Source: Thecaphora thlaspeos
Lineage: Eukaryota; Basidiomycota; Ustilaginomycetes; Urocystidales; Glomosporiaceae
DNA length: 64,000 nt
Assembly: GCA_900291925.1 (NCBI GenBank)
Contig: UWYS01000014.1
Coordinates: 558,001-622,000, forward strand
Direction: 5' to 3'
A program made the position numbers and the translations under genes. Positions 12,250-25,400 of this stretch are shown here, piece by piece. Numbering within the stretch: position 1 is the stretch's first letter; the number at the start of each line of letters is the position of its first letter. The notes beneath the pieces were generated by a model, which was given only the letters and a program-made list of their open reading frames with translations, had not been told where the DNA came from and made no database searches.

Positions 12250-14139
12250 CACAGCCACAACCACCACCACGATCCCCAGGCTGACCTCAAACATCCACAT
12301 CCGCATCCGCTCCCGCTCCCGCTCCCGCCATCATCCACCGCACCCCCATCCTCCCCCGCCGCAACATAGTCCGGCATCTACGGACAGCACGGTGCATCCA
12401 CGGGCAAGCACCTCAAGCAGGAAGGCGACAACTACCAGCCCCTCCCCTTTGACTGCTGCGCAATCAGCCTCCAGCCTTGGTCCAACCCCGTCTGCTCCAA
12501 ACAGGACGGCACCATATTCGACCTCACAAACGTCATCCCCTTTATCAAAAAGTACCACACCAATCCCGCCACCGGCCAGCCCCTCGAGCTCGACGACCTC
12601 ATCACCCTTCACTTTGCCAAAAACGAGCGCGCAAAGTACCACGACCCCGTCTCCTACAAGGAGTTTGGCGACCACACCCATATCGTCGCCATCGCCACCA
12701 GCGGCAACGTCTACGCCCACGACTCCGTCCAGCAGCTCAACATCAAGCCCAAGTTTATGCGCGACCTCGTCTCCGATCAGCCCTTTACCAAGAAGGACAT
12801 CATCACCCTCCAGGATCCGCACAATGCACAGAGCAAGGACGTCAGAAAGCTCCACCACGTCAGGCATAACCTCGTCGTCACCGAGGCCGACCGCGGCATC
12901 GACATGTCCGAACAGGTCAACCTCAAGGCCACCGGAAGCGCCAGCGCCATCCTCTCCAAGCTACGCGCGCAAAAGGAAAAGGAGGATGGCGGCGGCGGCG
13001 GCGGCGCAGCTACGTCCACCACCACCGAAACAGCCTCTGCACCCTCGTCGTCAACTGCAGCGGCAGCAGCAGCGGCAGCAGCAGCAGCAGCAGCGCCACC
13101 TCGTCCTCCGCCGCCGCAAACAGCCCTCTCGCGCTCCAAGGGCAAGCAGCCCTACAACGCCACTTCGGCCTCGACCGGTCTCACGGCGGCCAGCTTCACC
13201 TCGACCTCCCTGACCCCCCGCACCCAGACGGAACGGCTCGTCATCAGCGAAGAGGAGCACATGTTTGAGCAGTTCCGCCTGCGCAAGACCAAGGACAAGG
13301 GCTACGTCCGTCTCTCTACCAACTTCGGACCGCTCAACCTCGAGCTGCACTGCGACCGCGCACCCAAGACGTGCTACAACTTCATCCAACTCTGCAAGCG
13401 CGGCAAGTACGACGACACCATCTTCCACCGCAACATACCCGGCTTCATGATCCAAGGTGGCGATCCGATGGGCACGGGCAGCGGGGGAAGCTCGGTGTGG
13501 GGCAAATATTTCGGAGACGAGTATGACTACCCGAACGCCTTCAAGCACTCGTCGCGCGGTACGCTGTCGATGGCGAACCGAGGAGCGGGGACGAACAGTT
13601 CGCAATTCTTCCTTACGTACCGCGCCACGCCGCACCTCGATATGAAGCACACCGTCTTCGGACGTCTGGTTGACGGGGAAGAGGACGTGACGCTCGATAA
13701 GCTAGAACAGGTCCCTACGAAACCGGGTACGGATCGACCGTTGAGGAGCATCAGGATCCTCGAAACGACAGTGACAGAAGATCCTTTTGAGCGGTACAGC
13801 GAGCAGTTGGAGAGGAAGTTGAGGAGAAACGACCCGAATAGCGACGAGATGGTCAGGAGGGAGGAAAAGAGAAGAAGGAGAGAACAAGATAGAACTACTT
13901 GGATGGGAACTGAGTTGCCGGCGAGGGATGGAGAAGGGTTAAAGGTTACCTCGAATGCGACGACGACAAAGACAGGGACCATTGGCGTAGGCAAGTATCT
14001 CGCAGATGAACCTAAACTTGTCGCTGCATCGTCGTCGTCGATGTCGTCGATTCGAGGAAATCAGCTGGGAAACGGTATCGCCGATAAGAAGAAACGAGAT
14101 ACGGGAGCGAGTGGATTTGGAGATTTCTCATCTTGGTGA
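12039..14139 (+). CDS. CYP8: U-box cyclophilin, peptidyl-prolyl isomerase-like 2
   Basis: Two exons, 12039-12086 and 12370-14139, joined in phase 0 across an unusually long 283-nt intron, giving 605 residues. The N-terminus reads DRLYVTQAEHSGIYGQH, then a U-box (about residues 45-95, LPFDCCAISLQPWSNPVC and NVIPFIKKY) as in PPIL2, which is linked to ubiquitin ligation and the spliceosome. An alanine/glycine-rich low-complexity insert lies near residues 215-270. The cyclophilin domain (about 328-485) keeps IFHRNIPGFMIQGGDP, GTLSMANRGAGTNSSQFF and KHTVFGRLV. The arginine of FHR and the QGGDP loop of the active site are intact. The C-terminus ends in GFGDFSSW, also the human PPIL2 ending, which supports the reading frame and stop. 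Nuclear location is expected. Confidence 0.93.
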
Positions 14140-14446
14140 AGAAAACCTAGCGAAATGGTAATGGATAAAAGCATAACAGAGAAAGAATCAGATGTTTTCA
14201 ACTCTTTCTATCCTCTTTGCGAATGAATCAAAAAGGAATGTACATTGATGCATAGATATAGATAAGGATGGGATGTATAACGCAAAAAGCGTGAACTTGG
14301 TCTAGCAGAAGGAGCGTTTAGGGGTTGCGGTGTCTAGCAAAAGGGGACATAAAAACAAGAGAAAAAAGGGGGGGTGTCGACTACGATGATGAACAACGGC
14401 AACGCATAGCCTGATCGCAAGGCGAGGGGCGATCTCGTTGAATCGA
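14140..14446. other. Convergent 3' flanks
   Basis: This 307-nt gap separates two converging stop codons. It is A/G-rich on the plus strand, with A runs and a G7 run around 14350-14375. Nothing else is recognisable. Confidence 0.4.
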
Positions 14447-17400
14447 TCAACGAGTCTCCCTCATCCTCCACCATACGATCGCGCAAAGCAGGATAAAGAA
14501 GCCCAGATTGAACGCCAGCGCCAGTACCAGTAGATCTCGGTAGAAGGCTCCGTCCTTGAACCCGAACAACGATCCGCTAAACGTCGATACGGACGCCTCG
14601 ATGCTTACGCCGGCCACCTTGTCGATGATCTTGAGTCCCTTTAGTTCGTGCGTCGATACGGCCTCCAGTGAGTACTTGAGAGGACAGATCCACTGAAGCC
14701 ACCGCAAAACGCCAGGGATCTGTTCGAGGTTCAACAGGAATCCTCCAAATGCAATGTTGAACAGGATAAACGTCCCCGCTACCAGGATCGTCACGGAGAA
14801 GTCCTCCATCGCCGCGGAGAGCGTCATGTCGAGTAGCGCGATCGCCTCAGCAAATAGGAACGTGATCAGTAGGAACTCGAAAAACACGCCGACGTCCGAC
14901 TTGAGTCCCACCATCCAGTAGACGATGGTCGTCAGCATAACCGTAGGCACCAGGCGCAGCAGGACGGCGTCGAACAGGACAAAGCTCGCGATCCAAGCCG
15001 TCGCGCTGTAGAGACCGTTGCTGCGCTCGCGCACCATGAGCGAGCGCTCGCGCGCCAGCGTCGTCGCCGCAGAGAGCCCGGCAAAGCAGAGCAGGATGTA
15101 GAGGAAGTACATCGACCCCACGCGGTTCTGGAAGCCGGCGATCGAGTCGTTGACCTGGTAGAAGCACCCGCCCACCGTCAGGCCGATTGTGACGGCGCCG
15201 ACAATGTGCGCCAGCGGTCCTGCCCGGTCGCGCAGCGCCGTCAGGTAGGCGCGGCGTGAGAGCGTGGCGAGCTGCGTCATGAAAGTCGTGCAGGGGACGT
15301 TGCCGGCCTGACGAGTCCAGGCCGTCCCGGCAGGCACGCTGGCGGCGGGCGGCGACGAGCCGCCGCTCCTCTCTCCGATCGCCACGGTAGGGTACGAGGG
15401 GCGCCGTTTGCCATCGACGCTGCTGCCGGACGACAATCGCATCCTCCTCTCCGGGTTGAAGGCGACCTTGAGCAGGTGGTCGGCCACGTTGTGACCAGAG
15501 GGGCAGGGCTCGCCCTGCGTCTCGCACCATGCCATGCTCTCAGTGGGGTGACCGTCGAACAGCGTCCGGCCACCGGCCAGCAGCATCACGGTGTCGAAGC
15601 TGTGGAAGATCTCGGACGACGGCTGGTGGATCGTGACGATGACGGTGGTCGAGTTTGGCTCCTGCCCGCGCGCCAGGTTGCGGAACGCCGAGATGACCCG
15701 GCTGGCCGAGAAGGCATCGAGACCGCTGAGCGGCTCGTCGGCGATGAGGATGCGCGGGCGCGCGACAAGGGCGCAGCCGATCGAGACGCGTCGCCGCTCG
15801 CCGCCGGAAACGCCGCGGTGGCTGTGGTCGCCGATGCGCTTCTCAGCCACCATCGACAGACCGAGCAGGTTGATGACCTTGTCCACGATCCTCGCCTTGT
15901 CCTCGACGTTTTCGGGCAGCGAGAGATCGGCCGCCATGGTCAGCGCCTCGCGAACGGTAGAGAAGGCGGGCAGCGCATCGTCCTGGTCGACAAAGGCGAT
16001 CGCACGCGTAGAGTCGATGGCGTTGCCGCCGCCGCCGAGGAAGGCGACGTTCCCAGAGACTCGACCCGACTTGACTCTTCCGGCCAAGATGTCGACCAGC
16101 GTCGACTTGCCGGCGCCGGAAGGTCCAAGCAAAGCCATCATCTGGCCCGGCTCGACCCAGCCGCTGACGGAACGCAGGATGTGGTTCGGATGATGGCCGC
16201 CATCGTCGTCGAAGCGCAGGGACATGTGGTGTCCATCTTCGTGGGCCGGGGCGGAGGGCGCCTTCTCGTTCTGGAAGGTGCCGGTACCGCCTCCCCTTTT
16301 GTCGCTTCTCTTGGAGAGGGCGGCGCGCGAGGATGGCTTCAAGGAGTAGTCGATGCGGTTCCAGGCAAGGCCGACGGCGGAGGCATCGGGACTCCTGGGT
16401 CGAGTGGCTGCCTTGCGTCTGCGCCACATTCCCAGGGCCAGCAGGCCGAGCAGTGCCGCCACGGCGACGCCCAGCACGGTAAGACCGACGATCAGAGGGT
16501 CGCTGAGCTTGTCGCCATCAGCGTGGACGCCGCCGCTCGAGGCGGACTCTGTGTGCCAGTGCTCGTGAAGCTGGTCCTGGGTGATGCAGCTACCGAATTT
16601 GCAGCTCTTTAGCGGGAGGCCACCGTCTCCGAGCAGGTTGTTGAACAGGTCGCCCTGAAAGGCGCAATCGGCCGTGGCGCTGCCGTCGGTCGCCGCGGGG
16701 TCGATGAAGTCGCAGGGCATCGCGAGCTGGCCGCTCAGTCCGTCGATAATGGGCGACAGGTCGAGGCCCCCGCCGCCGCACATGGCGGTACCCGGGATGC
16801 AGAAGCATTTGAGGTTGTCGCAGACGGTCACAGTGGTACCGAATCGGCTCTTGCCCAGCGTGGCGCTCTGCGTGCTGTTTTTGGCGACGCAGTTGGTGGC
16901 CTGGCAGTAGAACTGCTCGACACCGTCGTAGAAGACGTTGACGAGTGTCGTGTTGGCCTGTGCGTCCCACGAGGCGACACCCGTGGAGCCAAAGTCGTCG
17001 GGTGTGCCGACCTTTGTCATAGCCATGACCATCTTGCCAGGGAAGACGGCCTGGATCGTCGGCCTGGGCTCCGGCACAGGGCGTAAGGGGGGAAAGGGTG
17101 TGAGAATACGTCAGAGGGGAGAAGCGATCCTCGGTCGATGGGTCTAGCGCCGGCGCCTTCAAGCCACGCGAGGTGCCAGAGGCGGTGTGGACGAAATGGC
17201 TACTCACTGCTCGACGTGGCAGTCGATGTGGGTGGTGCGGACCGCGTCGGGTTGGTTGTAGCAGATGACCGTCGAGTCGCTAGAGCCGCGGCGGGCGGCG
17301 CATGACGATGCGCCGGAGCAGACATTGCAGTTAATGCCGGTGAAGCCCTGGTCGCACGAAGTGCACTGGGCGTCGGCGGCGGGCTTGGCCTTTCGATTGG

Positions 17401-17518
17401 CGGGTGTGGTGTAGATGGAGCCGCAGGTGGCGGTGTCGCAGACGGTGCTGTTGGAGGTGGTGAGGCCCGGCGGGCAGGTCTGGTAGAGCGACAGTGCGCT
17501 CGACGAGTTGGACGCCAT
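14447..17518 (-). CDS. ADP1-type ABCG half-transporter with cysteine-rich N-terminal domain
   Basis: Two exons, 17208-17518 and 14447-17063, joined in phase 2, giving 975 residues. The layout matches yeast Adp1: a cysteine-rich, EGF-like N-terminal region (GFTGINCNVC, then FYCQATNC and CDNLKCFC), one membrane span near residues 290-315, an ABCG ATPase, and a C-terminal six-span domain. ATPase motifs are present: Walker A GPSGAGKS near 421, signature VSGGERRRVSIG near 519, Walker B RILIADEP and the H-loop TIHQPSSE. Substrates of this subfamily are unknown. The start is the only ATG within about 750 nt upstream that precedes the domain, and a TATA-like box lies about 120 nt before it. The N-terminus therefore has no obvious signal peptide, although the cysteine-rich region should be lumenal or extracellular. 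A distant upstream exon cannot be excluded. Confidence 0.87.
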
Positions 17519-17630
17519 CGTCGTCGCGTTCGGCTCGACGGTCTGTGAAGGGAGAGAAGCCCTGAGCTGGAGGGGATGATGCTGTCGGTACGTCACGCCA
17601 GTCGGAGGTGGTGAGGTGACGTCGAGAGCG

Positions 17631-17640
17631 CCTCTTTATA
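17631..17640 (-). promoter_or_regulatory. Putative TATA box of the ABCG gene
   Basis: Reading on the minus strand gives TATAAAGAGG, 113-122 nt upstream of the chosen start codon. It supports transcription beginning shortly before that ATG. Evidence is the motif alone. Confidence 0.4.
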
Positions 17641-20600
17641 CTGCTCTGGCCAAAGCAGGTTGCCTCGAAGAGTACCGGGCCCCCACTTAGTGCTTCGACA
17701 AGATGCGTGTCACGACCACTGTCTGTCCACCCAACTTCGCAGCGACACGGCACGTTGCGAGACAAGATAAAACCCTCGGGGCGTTGCTGCGCCAGCGCTG
17801 GAGGCCCGACTACGCCGGCTGTAGCCCTGGCGCTGGTCGCTCGAGAGTGGGCGGCAATTGATCCAATACGTAAGGACGTGACGAGTCGTGGATGGTTGCG
17901 CCGACTTGTACGTTGGAGCGAGAAATAGCCAAGGCGTGATAAACGGCACAGCGCTGAAGTGGGCGTTCCGCAGTAGACCAATAAGTAGGCGCGGCGCGGC
18001 CGAGGTGTGGGGACGCAGCAGCCGTGATCGATGATATCTGCGGAAAGAGGAACCGACGGCAGAAGTGGGAGACGAGCGACCAGCGGTCACGCCTTCAAAC
18101 GTCCTCTCAGTTGATGGGCGAGGTCGACGGATGTGATTGGAGACGGCGGGAGGTGTGGCAAACGGGCGATGGCGAGGATGGTCAGTGGGAGCGCAAGGCT
18201 GGCCGATGGGAAGGAGCAGCCGAGCGGACCCGCAGAGAGGTCGGACAAAAAGCAGGTGGGTGGCGACATGAAGAAAGAGAGAAAGAGGGCGACGTCGGCC
18301 CTCTCCTTTGGCCCTACCTGGTACGTGCATTCGGATACGGATTGCTGTGCTGCATGAGCTGAAGGCTTCGGTGTCGATGACTGCCTTTGCACGTACAGAC
18401 ACGGCCAAGCTTTTCGACAGGAACACCGACCAGTCCCATCGGTTCCCCGTTCGCATAGATTCACGGGATCGTTATGCCTGTCGTTGAGTTCCAGTCTTGC
18501 TGCCTTTCGTACGTTGGTGGTAAGCGGCTGGCTGCCATTGAAGCAAGGAAACACAGCACAGTAGGAACCGAGTAGTCACGAAGTAGCACTGTACATACGC
18601 GCGTGCTGTCCACTCTTAGACTGTCGACACAGACCAGCAGGATAGTTACATAGCATGCATGCAGGCCGAAGGGAGCGGTGGCGATACGCGTGTGGGGATG
18701 CGCCGGCGCTCTGTCCTCTCGCCAAAAGGCCAGAGGAGATCCGACTTTTTCGCGGCAAGCAAGCGGCAACCTATGTAGCTTGCTTGTGCTTATCGTCATC
18801 AGACGGCCGGCTCATCCGCGTGTCACCGGAGCACCCAGCGTGAGGAGATTTGGGCACCTTGCCCACACGCCATGAGCTCCGCTTTTCGCAGAGGGGCATG
18901 CAAGGGCCCAGGCTCAGACTCAGGCGTCTAGCACGAAACCTTCTGGCAAAAGCAAAACCTTCATCCACCAGCCCAGCCCGGCGCGGCCCGTCCGTCTCCA
19001 AGAATTTAACTGAGTATGTACGTGCTTCATCGTATCGGTCGATCGGTCCGTCTGTCTGACGGGCTTAAAGCGCAGCATCGAGTCCTTCTCACTGAACAGT
19101 CTCTCGATCTAATCGTTACGAAGGGGGCTAGAAGCCAGGCTGAAGGCACAAGAGTGATTGTCGACGCCGCAGGAACCCCTTCGTGTTCGCCATTGCTGCT
19201 GCCTCGACCCTCGCGCATTTCTCGGGTCAAAACCAGGCCGCAGCAAGTGATTGTCGCGGTAAGGTCGACTGCCATCTTGCCGTCCATGCTGACAATTGGC
19301 CGACAGTAGTCGTGCATGCCTGCACGCCTGTGGCAAGGACAGAGAGCCTGGAGAGCAACAGGAGTTAGGGGCCCAGTGCAAAGTCGCGGCGAAAGGCGAG
19401 GCGAGGCGAGGCCAGCTTTGCCTTCCCGCCTCTGCAGCGACGGAGGCAACCGGGTGGACGGGCGGTCGAGAACAGCTGCTTACGAGGGACCGGCCTAGGC
19501 AGAGGGAAGACTCGTACGAAGCGCAAAGAAAGACGGCGGGTAACGCCCTGCCCGCCTGCCACGACACAGAGCGGAGCTTTTACACATGCTCCCGAGCTTT
19601 CTCTCCACCGCACGAACAGAGCTCGCCCCGATGACCTGGTCTTCATGCCCCCACTTACCCCTCTGCCTGAGTTCACGATGACCGTCGTGCAAAGGAGGCG
19701 ACATTCAAAGAGGAGCCCGGAGTGTAGCTGGTCGAACCGGGGCTCGATAGGCCTGCCTGGCAGCTGCGGACGGCGGACGGCGGACGGCGGGCGCCGGTGA
19801 GCAATGAAGCAACGAGCCACGAGCCCATCGTCGGAGGCGAGTCGTATCATGTATCGCCTATCGCCCATAATGGGCGAGCTACACTCGGAGTACATACAGT
19901 ACTTTGTAAGTAAGTAATGCTCACAGGGCGGTGATCGACCGCTGAGGATGTCGTCGAGAGGGTAGCGAATCAAGGTCATCATCAGCTGGCTCACCACGAC
20001 AGCAGCATCATATGTATGCCGTCGAACGCAGGCCCACTTTATTGCAGCTCGCTTTGGGACGCCAGCCAGCAACCTAGCCTGGTATCCTACCCGTTCCGTC
20101 TCGTTTGCATCGTTTCGACTCCCAAGTGAGGGCCGATGGATTCGGCCAGCTAAGGAAGAGATCCTGATGACACGCACACACGCACACACGACAGAAGCAT
20201 CGGAACCGGAACAGCATAGCATCACGGGCGAGCGCGCGAGAGGGGGACACTCATCGCTCGTCCTTGGGGCTGCCGCAGCAGCATCAGCGGCTGTGTATGG
20301 CCTTAGGGCTATGCCGCCCAGCCTCTAGATGCTCTAGCTTCGTGCTGTTGTGGGCGTCGAGCGGGACCATGTCTCCCGCTGGCTGCGACGAGATGTCACA
20401 TGTCAATGGAATTGCAGAGCCATCAGAGGACCGACTCCGCCTCACCAAGGAGCGTGCGTACGCACACACCTAGCAGCGACAGAGGCTCTCTCTCGTCCGA
20501 CCTCGCACATCGTGAGCACATCGGGGCGAGACTGTCGTACACCACCCTCGCAGCATCCACTCTACTCTCTTGGGATTGACACTTTAAGCACGGACAGACC

Positions 20601-22411
20601 AGACGGCCCGGCTCTTGGACTGGCGGGCCGAAGCGCGACGATCGGAAGGGATACGTGAGGTGGGGTGGGGACGTGTTTCTGGGGGCGCTAAGGGGGATCC
20701 GCGGGAACAAAAGGGGAAACGAGCTTGCCCGTCGTCCGCACGTCCGTACGCTCCGGTGTGTCGGGCTCCGAGGCTAGAAGTGAGCGACGACGACGACGAC
20801 GACGATGACGGGAGAGTCAGAGTAAGTCAGAGCAGGCTTCGCTCCTTGCTCGCCACAGCCCGTCCGCCGGTCGCCACAACTACCATGCCACGAGCGAAGG
20901 CGGAGGCGGGCAGGGTTTGCTGCGAGCTTTGAATCGAAAATTTCCAAGGCTGCTCACGGGGGCAAGGAGGGGGGGGGTTTGCGTTCTAATCTGTTGTAAG
21001 CAGGCCAGGCCAGGCCAGGCCAGGCCAGGGTTCAAACAAAACACTATTCGTGATTAATTGAAGGCCTGGACGCCCCCGTTACAGAAAAAGAGAAGTAGTT
21101 AGCAACCTAAATATCGTGGCCGCCTAGACCGCCTAGAGAAACAGGTTGCGCTGGGCTGAGGCGCCGTCCCTGGGCGGCCTCGCGCTCTCGCTGTCCTCAG
21201 GGCGGCCCAGGGCCAAGCCCGCCTCGCTCGCTGCCTTTGAGTTTGGCGCTGTCTCTCGCGGACGCCGCACCCGCGCCCGCACATGCCGCTGACGATGTCG
21301 CCGCTCCGGTTCCTGTGGCTGGCACCCCTCGCGCCCCCTCGCGCCCCCTCGCGCCTCCGCTTTCCTGCCCCTTTGGTTTGGTTCGGGCCCAGCTCTCTCC
21401 TTCTCCCTCGTCTCTCACCTACCCTTCCATACCCTTTCCCCGACGACGGCCACGAAGACAAGGACGAAAGGACGACGGGCGACTCACGTATCCCACCAAG
21501 ACTCTCTGCCACCAAGCCGTTACCCCACCGACGCAGATCCGAGCCCCCTCCTCACTTTGCCCCACGCCGCGCCACTTTCTGTACTCTCAGCATCGGCCCA
21601 TCTTCTTCCGCCTTCCGCTGCCGCCTCCTCTTCGCACAGCCTGCCCTCAATCTCGATCTCGACCTCGACCCACTCTCCTCGCTTTCTCATCTCATTCCGC
21701 ACGTCTGCTTATGGACCCCCCCTTGCTGCTAGCCAAGTTCAGCCAAGCCCAGCCAAGCCTTAGCATCGCCGCTTTATCCGTGTCGTTGATATAGACCAGG
21801 CAGCACGGCACGTACTAGCCGTCGGTCAGTCGGACGCTCCGTCTTTTCACTGCCCCACGCATCCGATCTGGTCCGGACACAGCAGTCGTCGCCGCCCGGG
21901 CTTCCTTCCCAAGACCGTACCACCGTGCGCATACGCCGTCTCGACCTCTCCCACCACCATCCATCCAGACCTCTCTTACCCTGCTCAGATCCGGAACCAG
22001 CTGGTCTATCGAGGCTTCTCCTTGGACGTCGTGGCGTGTCGTCGGACCCGGCTCACACCTTGCTACCGGCAGCTCCGTCTAGAACCCCCTCAGGTTGTCA
22101 CACCCTGTTGGTCCTAGGGAACGCGTCGCATCCTGGAGGACAGGTCGAGCAACGCTTTCCAACAAGGATCGGCTGATCCAACGATCAAAGCCCTCTTTAG
22201 ACCGACACCTGGATTCCGCTCCGTCGCAGGGAGAGCCGAGCTGCCCTTGTTGCGAACCCAGAGCCGTCAGCGCTCTAGGCTTCCCGGCCTCTCGCCTAGA
22301 AGCGACAGCGAATCGGGACGGCGGCGCTCTCCGCAACAATTTGGCCAGAGTAGAGAGCCTCGCTGCGTCCATAGCCGCCAGTAGAGGCCTACCTAATCAT
22401 TAAGCGCAAGG
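17641..22411. other. Long (4.8 kb) intergenic region upstream of the SWI1-like gene
   Basis: No conserved domain, tRNA or rRNA is visible. Short open frames occur on all strands without coding character. Local structure includes AGGCC tandem copies at 21002-21029, a CGA repeat around 20784-20807, CGCGCCCCCT repeats at about 21327-21357, and pyrimidine-rich sequence from about 21370 to 21720 that looks like promoter or leader. The region separates the divergent ABCG and ARID genes and probably contains an extended promoter or long 5' leader for the latter. Confidence 0.45.
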
Positions 22412-25400
22412 ATGTCCGACTTCGATCCGTCACAGAACAACGCGGCGGGTATGATGTTCAACCTCAACAACCTCACGCCGCAGCAGCTCGCCATGCTTCG
22501 TCAGCAGCATCAGCATCAGCAGCAGCAGCAACAACAACAGCAACAGCTCTTGCAGCAGCACCGACAGCAGCAGCAGCAGCAGCTTTCCGGCCAGGCGATG
22601 GGTCAGCAGGCGCAGTTGCAACGCAACCCATTCCAGCAGCAGCAGCAGCCTGGCGGCTTCCCGGTCGGCTTCAACCAACAGCAGCTGCAGGCGCTGCTGG
22701 CCCAGCAGCAGGCTCAGAATGGCGGTGGAGCTCAGCAGCAGCAAAACGCGGCTGCCGCTGTCCACGCCTTCCGGCCACCACAGCAAATGCAGCAGCATCA
22801 GCAGCAGGGCCAGCAACAGCAGCAGCAGCAGGGTCAGCAACAGCCGCTGATGGCTGGTATGCCCACCTTGGCGCAGATCAGCCTAGCTATCGAGCAGGCC
22901 AAAAAGGGCCTACTCAACCCTGAGCAGCTCAATGCAGTGAGTGCACCTCTAACCGCATTGGCGGGAAGACTGACGGACGGAAGCGATTCAGTTTCGTCCT
23001 GCTAGGCCCTTGCTGAAGACTGACGATCGAAACGTCCGCCTCTCTCTTTCTTTCCCCTCCGTCCGACCATGCCTCTCTTTCCGCACTAATTAGCTGAGGC
23101 AGACGATTGCGAGGCAGCAGCAGATTCAACAGGCCCAGCAGCAGGGCGTCCGGCCCCCGCAGCCGCAGCAGCAACAACAACAGCAAGCGCAGCCACCACC
23201 ACAGCAACAGCAGCAGCAGCAGCAGCAGCAGACACCGTTCAACTTCGCCGCGAGCGGCCAGAACTTCCCTGGTGGCCAGCCTCGCACGCCTCAGATGCAA
23301 GCGTCGGCCCAGATGATGACAGGCCTCCAGCAAGTCCGTCCGGCGGGGCTCCCCATGAGTGCCCCCAACTACCTTCAGCCCGGCAACCAGCAGCCTCAGC
23401 AGCAGCAGAACCTGGGTCAGGGCCAAGAGCAACAGAAGCAGCAGCAGCAGCAGATGGCGCGCGCCCAGACGACGCCTCAGCAGCCGGGAGCATTCGGACA
23501 GTCTGCTCCTCGACCGCTGCAGCCGCCGCAGTCGCAGCAGCAGCAGCAGCAACAGCAACAGCAAGGCGCCGCGATGATGCAGAACCCGCAGCAGGGACAG
23601 CAGCAGGCTACCCCGAGGCCGCCTGCGGGCACAGGCGACATCAATGCCGAGGGCCGCAATCCCATTCACTTCCTCCGCATGCTGCACCAGCGCATCATGG
23701 ACATGGAAACGAAGCTCGCATCCGACCTCTCCCAGGACGAGCGCAAGCTGCTGCAGACCCAGGTGGCCAACGTCAAGCGCGTGCAAAGCGCCATCTTTGC
23801 CAAGCTCAACACGCAGAACCCGCAGCTCGCGGCCGTGGCGATGCAGCAGCTCCAGCAGATGGCACAACCGCCGCAACCGTCTCCGGCGAATTCGCAAAAC
23901 CCGCAGAACGGCAATGGCGCTGGGACGATGATGGCCCCGCAGACGCAGCCGTCGCCCGTCGTTCGGCCCCCGACGCGCCCAGGCTCGAGCGGCGTGGCCC
24001 AGGTCCGGCCTCCTACCCAGCAGCCGGGCCAGTTTGGCAGCCCAATGGCAAACCCATCAATTCTGCAAGGGCAGAACAACGGCCAGTCAATGCTACAGCA
24101 CCAACCGTCGCAGGCCCAGATTGCGACGCCCCAGCTCCAGCAGCAGCCGCAGCAGTCGCCGCACGTCCGTCCCTCGCCCCAGCTGGCGGGCCCATCCGCG
24201 GGCGCTAACGGCGGTCCGCAAGTGCCCGTCCAGGGTGTTCCTTTGCTGCGTCCGGAGCAGTTTATGCGGGCGCTGCTCGACCTCATGAAGAAGCGCGGTA
24301 CGCCGATCACGGCGCTCCCCAAGGTCGGCAACCGGGACCTCGATCTGTATCGCTTCTACCAGATCGTCCAAGCCCACGGCGGCAGCGAGGCGGCCCACCA
24401 GAAGGGCGCGTGGCCGGCGATCGCGATCGCACTGGAGCTCGCGCCGCTCGGCTCGCCACAGACGCAGTCGCTAGGACAGGTGCTCGCGGCAGAGTACCGC
24501 ACGTATCTGGCGCCCTTCGAGGAGACGTGGCAGCGCGCCATGCACCATCAGTACCAGATGTCGATGGCCAATGCCGGTCTGGCCGCACAGGCCCATGGGG
24601 CCGGGCCGAGCAATCAGAACGACCCGACCAAGGCCGCGGCCGCCGGTCAGATGCCCATGCAGCAGCAACAACAGCAGGTGCGACCGCCGACCGCGCCGCA
24701 GCAGATGCATCAAATGCAGCAACAGCAACAGCAGCAGCAGCAAGGAGCCGGGCACGTTCCGAGCCCGATGCTGCAACAGGCGCAGCAGATCCAACAGCAG
24801 CAGTTGGGGCAAGGACAAGCGGTGCGACCGCCACAAAGCGCCTCGCTGGCCGGCTTTGTGCCGCAGCCTGCGCCCGTGCTGAGTCAAGAGAACCTCGCGC
24901 GCATGGGTATGACGCAAGACCAGTTTGCGAAGATGTTCCTTTCCAACCAGTTCAACAACTGGCGCGCCCTCAACATGCCGCAGCAGCAGCAGCAGCAAAC
25001 GCCGCAGCCGAACGGACAGGTTGGCCAGAGCTCTCCGTTTGCGCCGCATCAGAACGTTGCAAGCCAAGGTCCAGTACAACCTCTCGCCGCAGGTCAGCCC
25101 TTGCAGCAGCAACAGCAGCAGCAGCAGCATCAGCATCAGCAACAACCCCCGCAGACGCCGCAGCCCTGGCAGATGCAGCAACAGCCTCGTCCACCACAGA
25201 TGCTGCCGCCGCAGCAGCCGCACCATCAGCACCAGGTCGCGTCAGCGGTCCAGCCCGGCGGACAAATCCCCACGCAGATGTCCTTTGGCACTCCACAGAT
25301 GCAGATGGGCGCGCCTATGCCCAACCAGCAAACCCAGCAGCAGCAGCAGAGACCCGGGCCTGCGGGCGCTTTCCAGTCGCAGCAGCAAGCGCCGGGCATC

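Noticed and set aside
20101..20130. A B-box-like GTTTCGACTCC suggestive of a tRNA gene
   Set aside because: No matching A box or cloverleaf arms could be formed around it.
21237..21794. Two overlapping plus-strand frames of 150-185 residues upstream of the SWI1-like gene
   Set aside because: Pro/Ser/Arg-rich pyrimidine tract without domain similarity; it fits leader or promoter sequence better.
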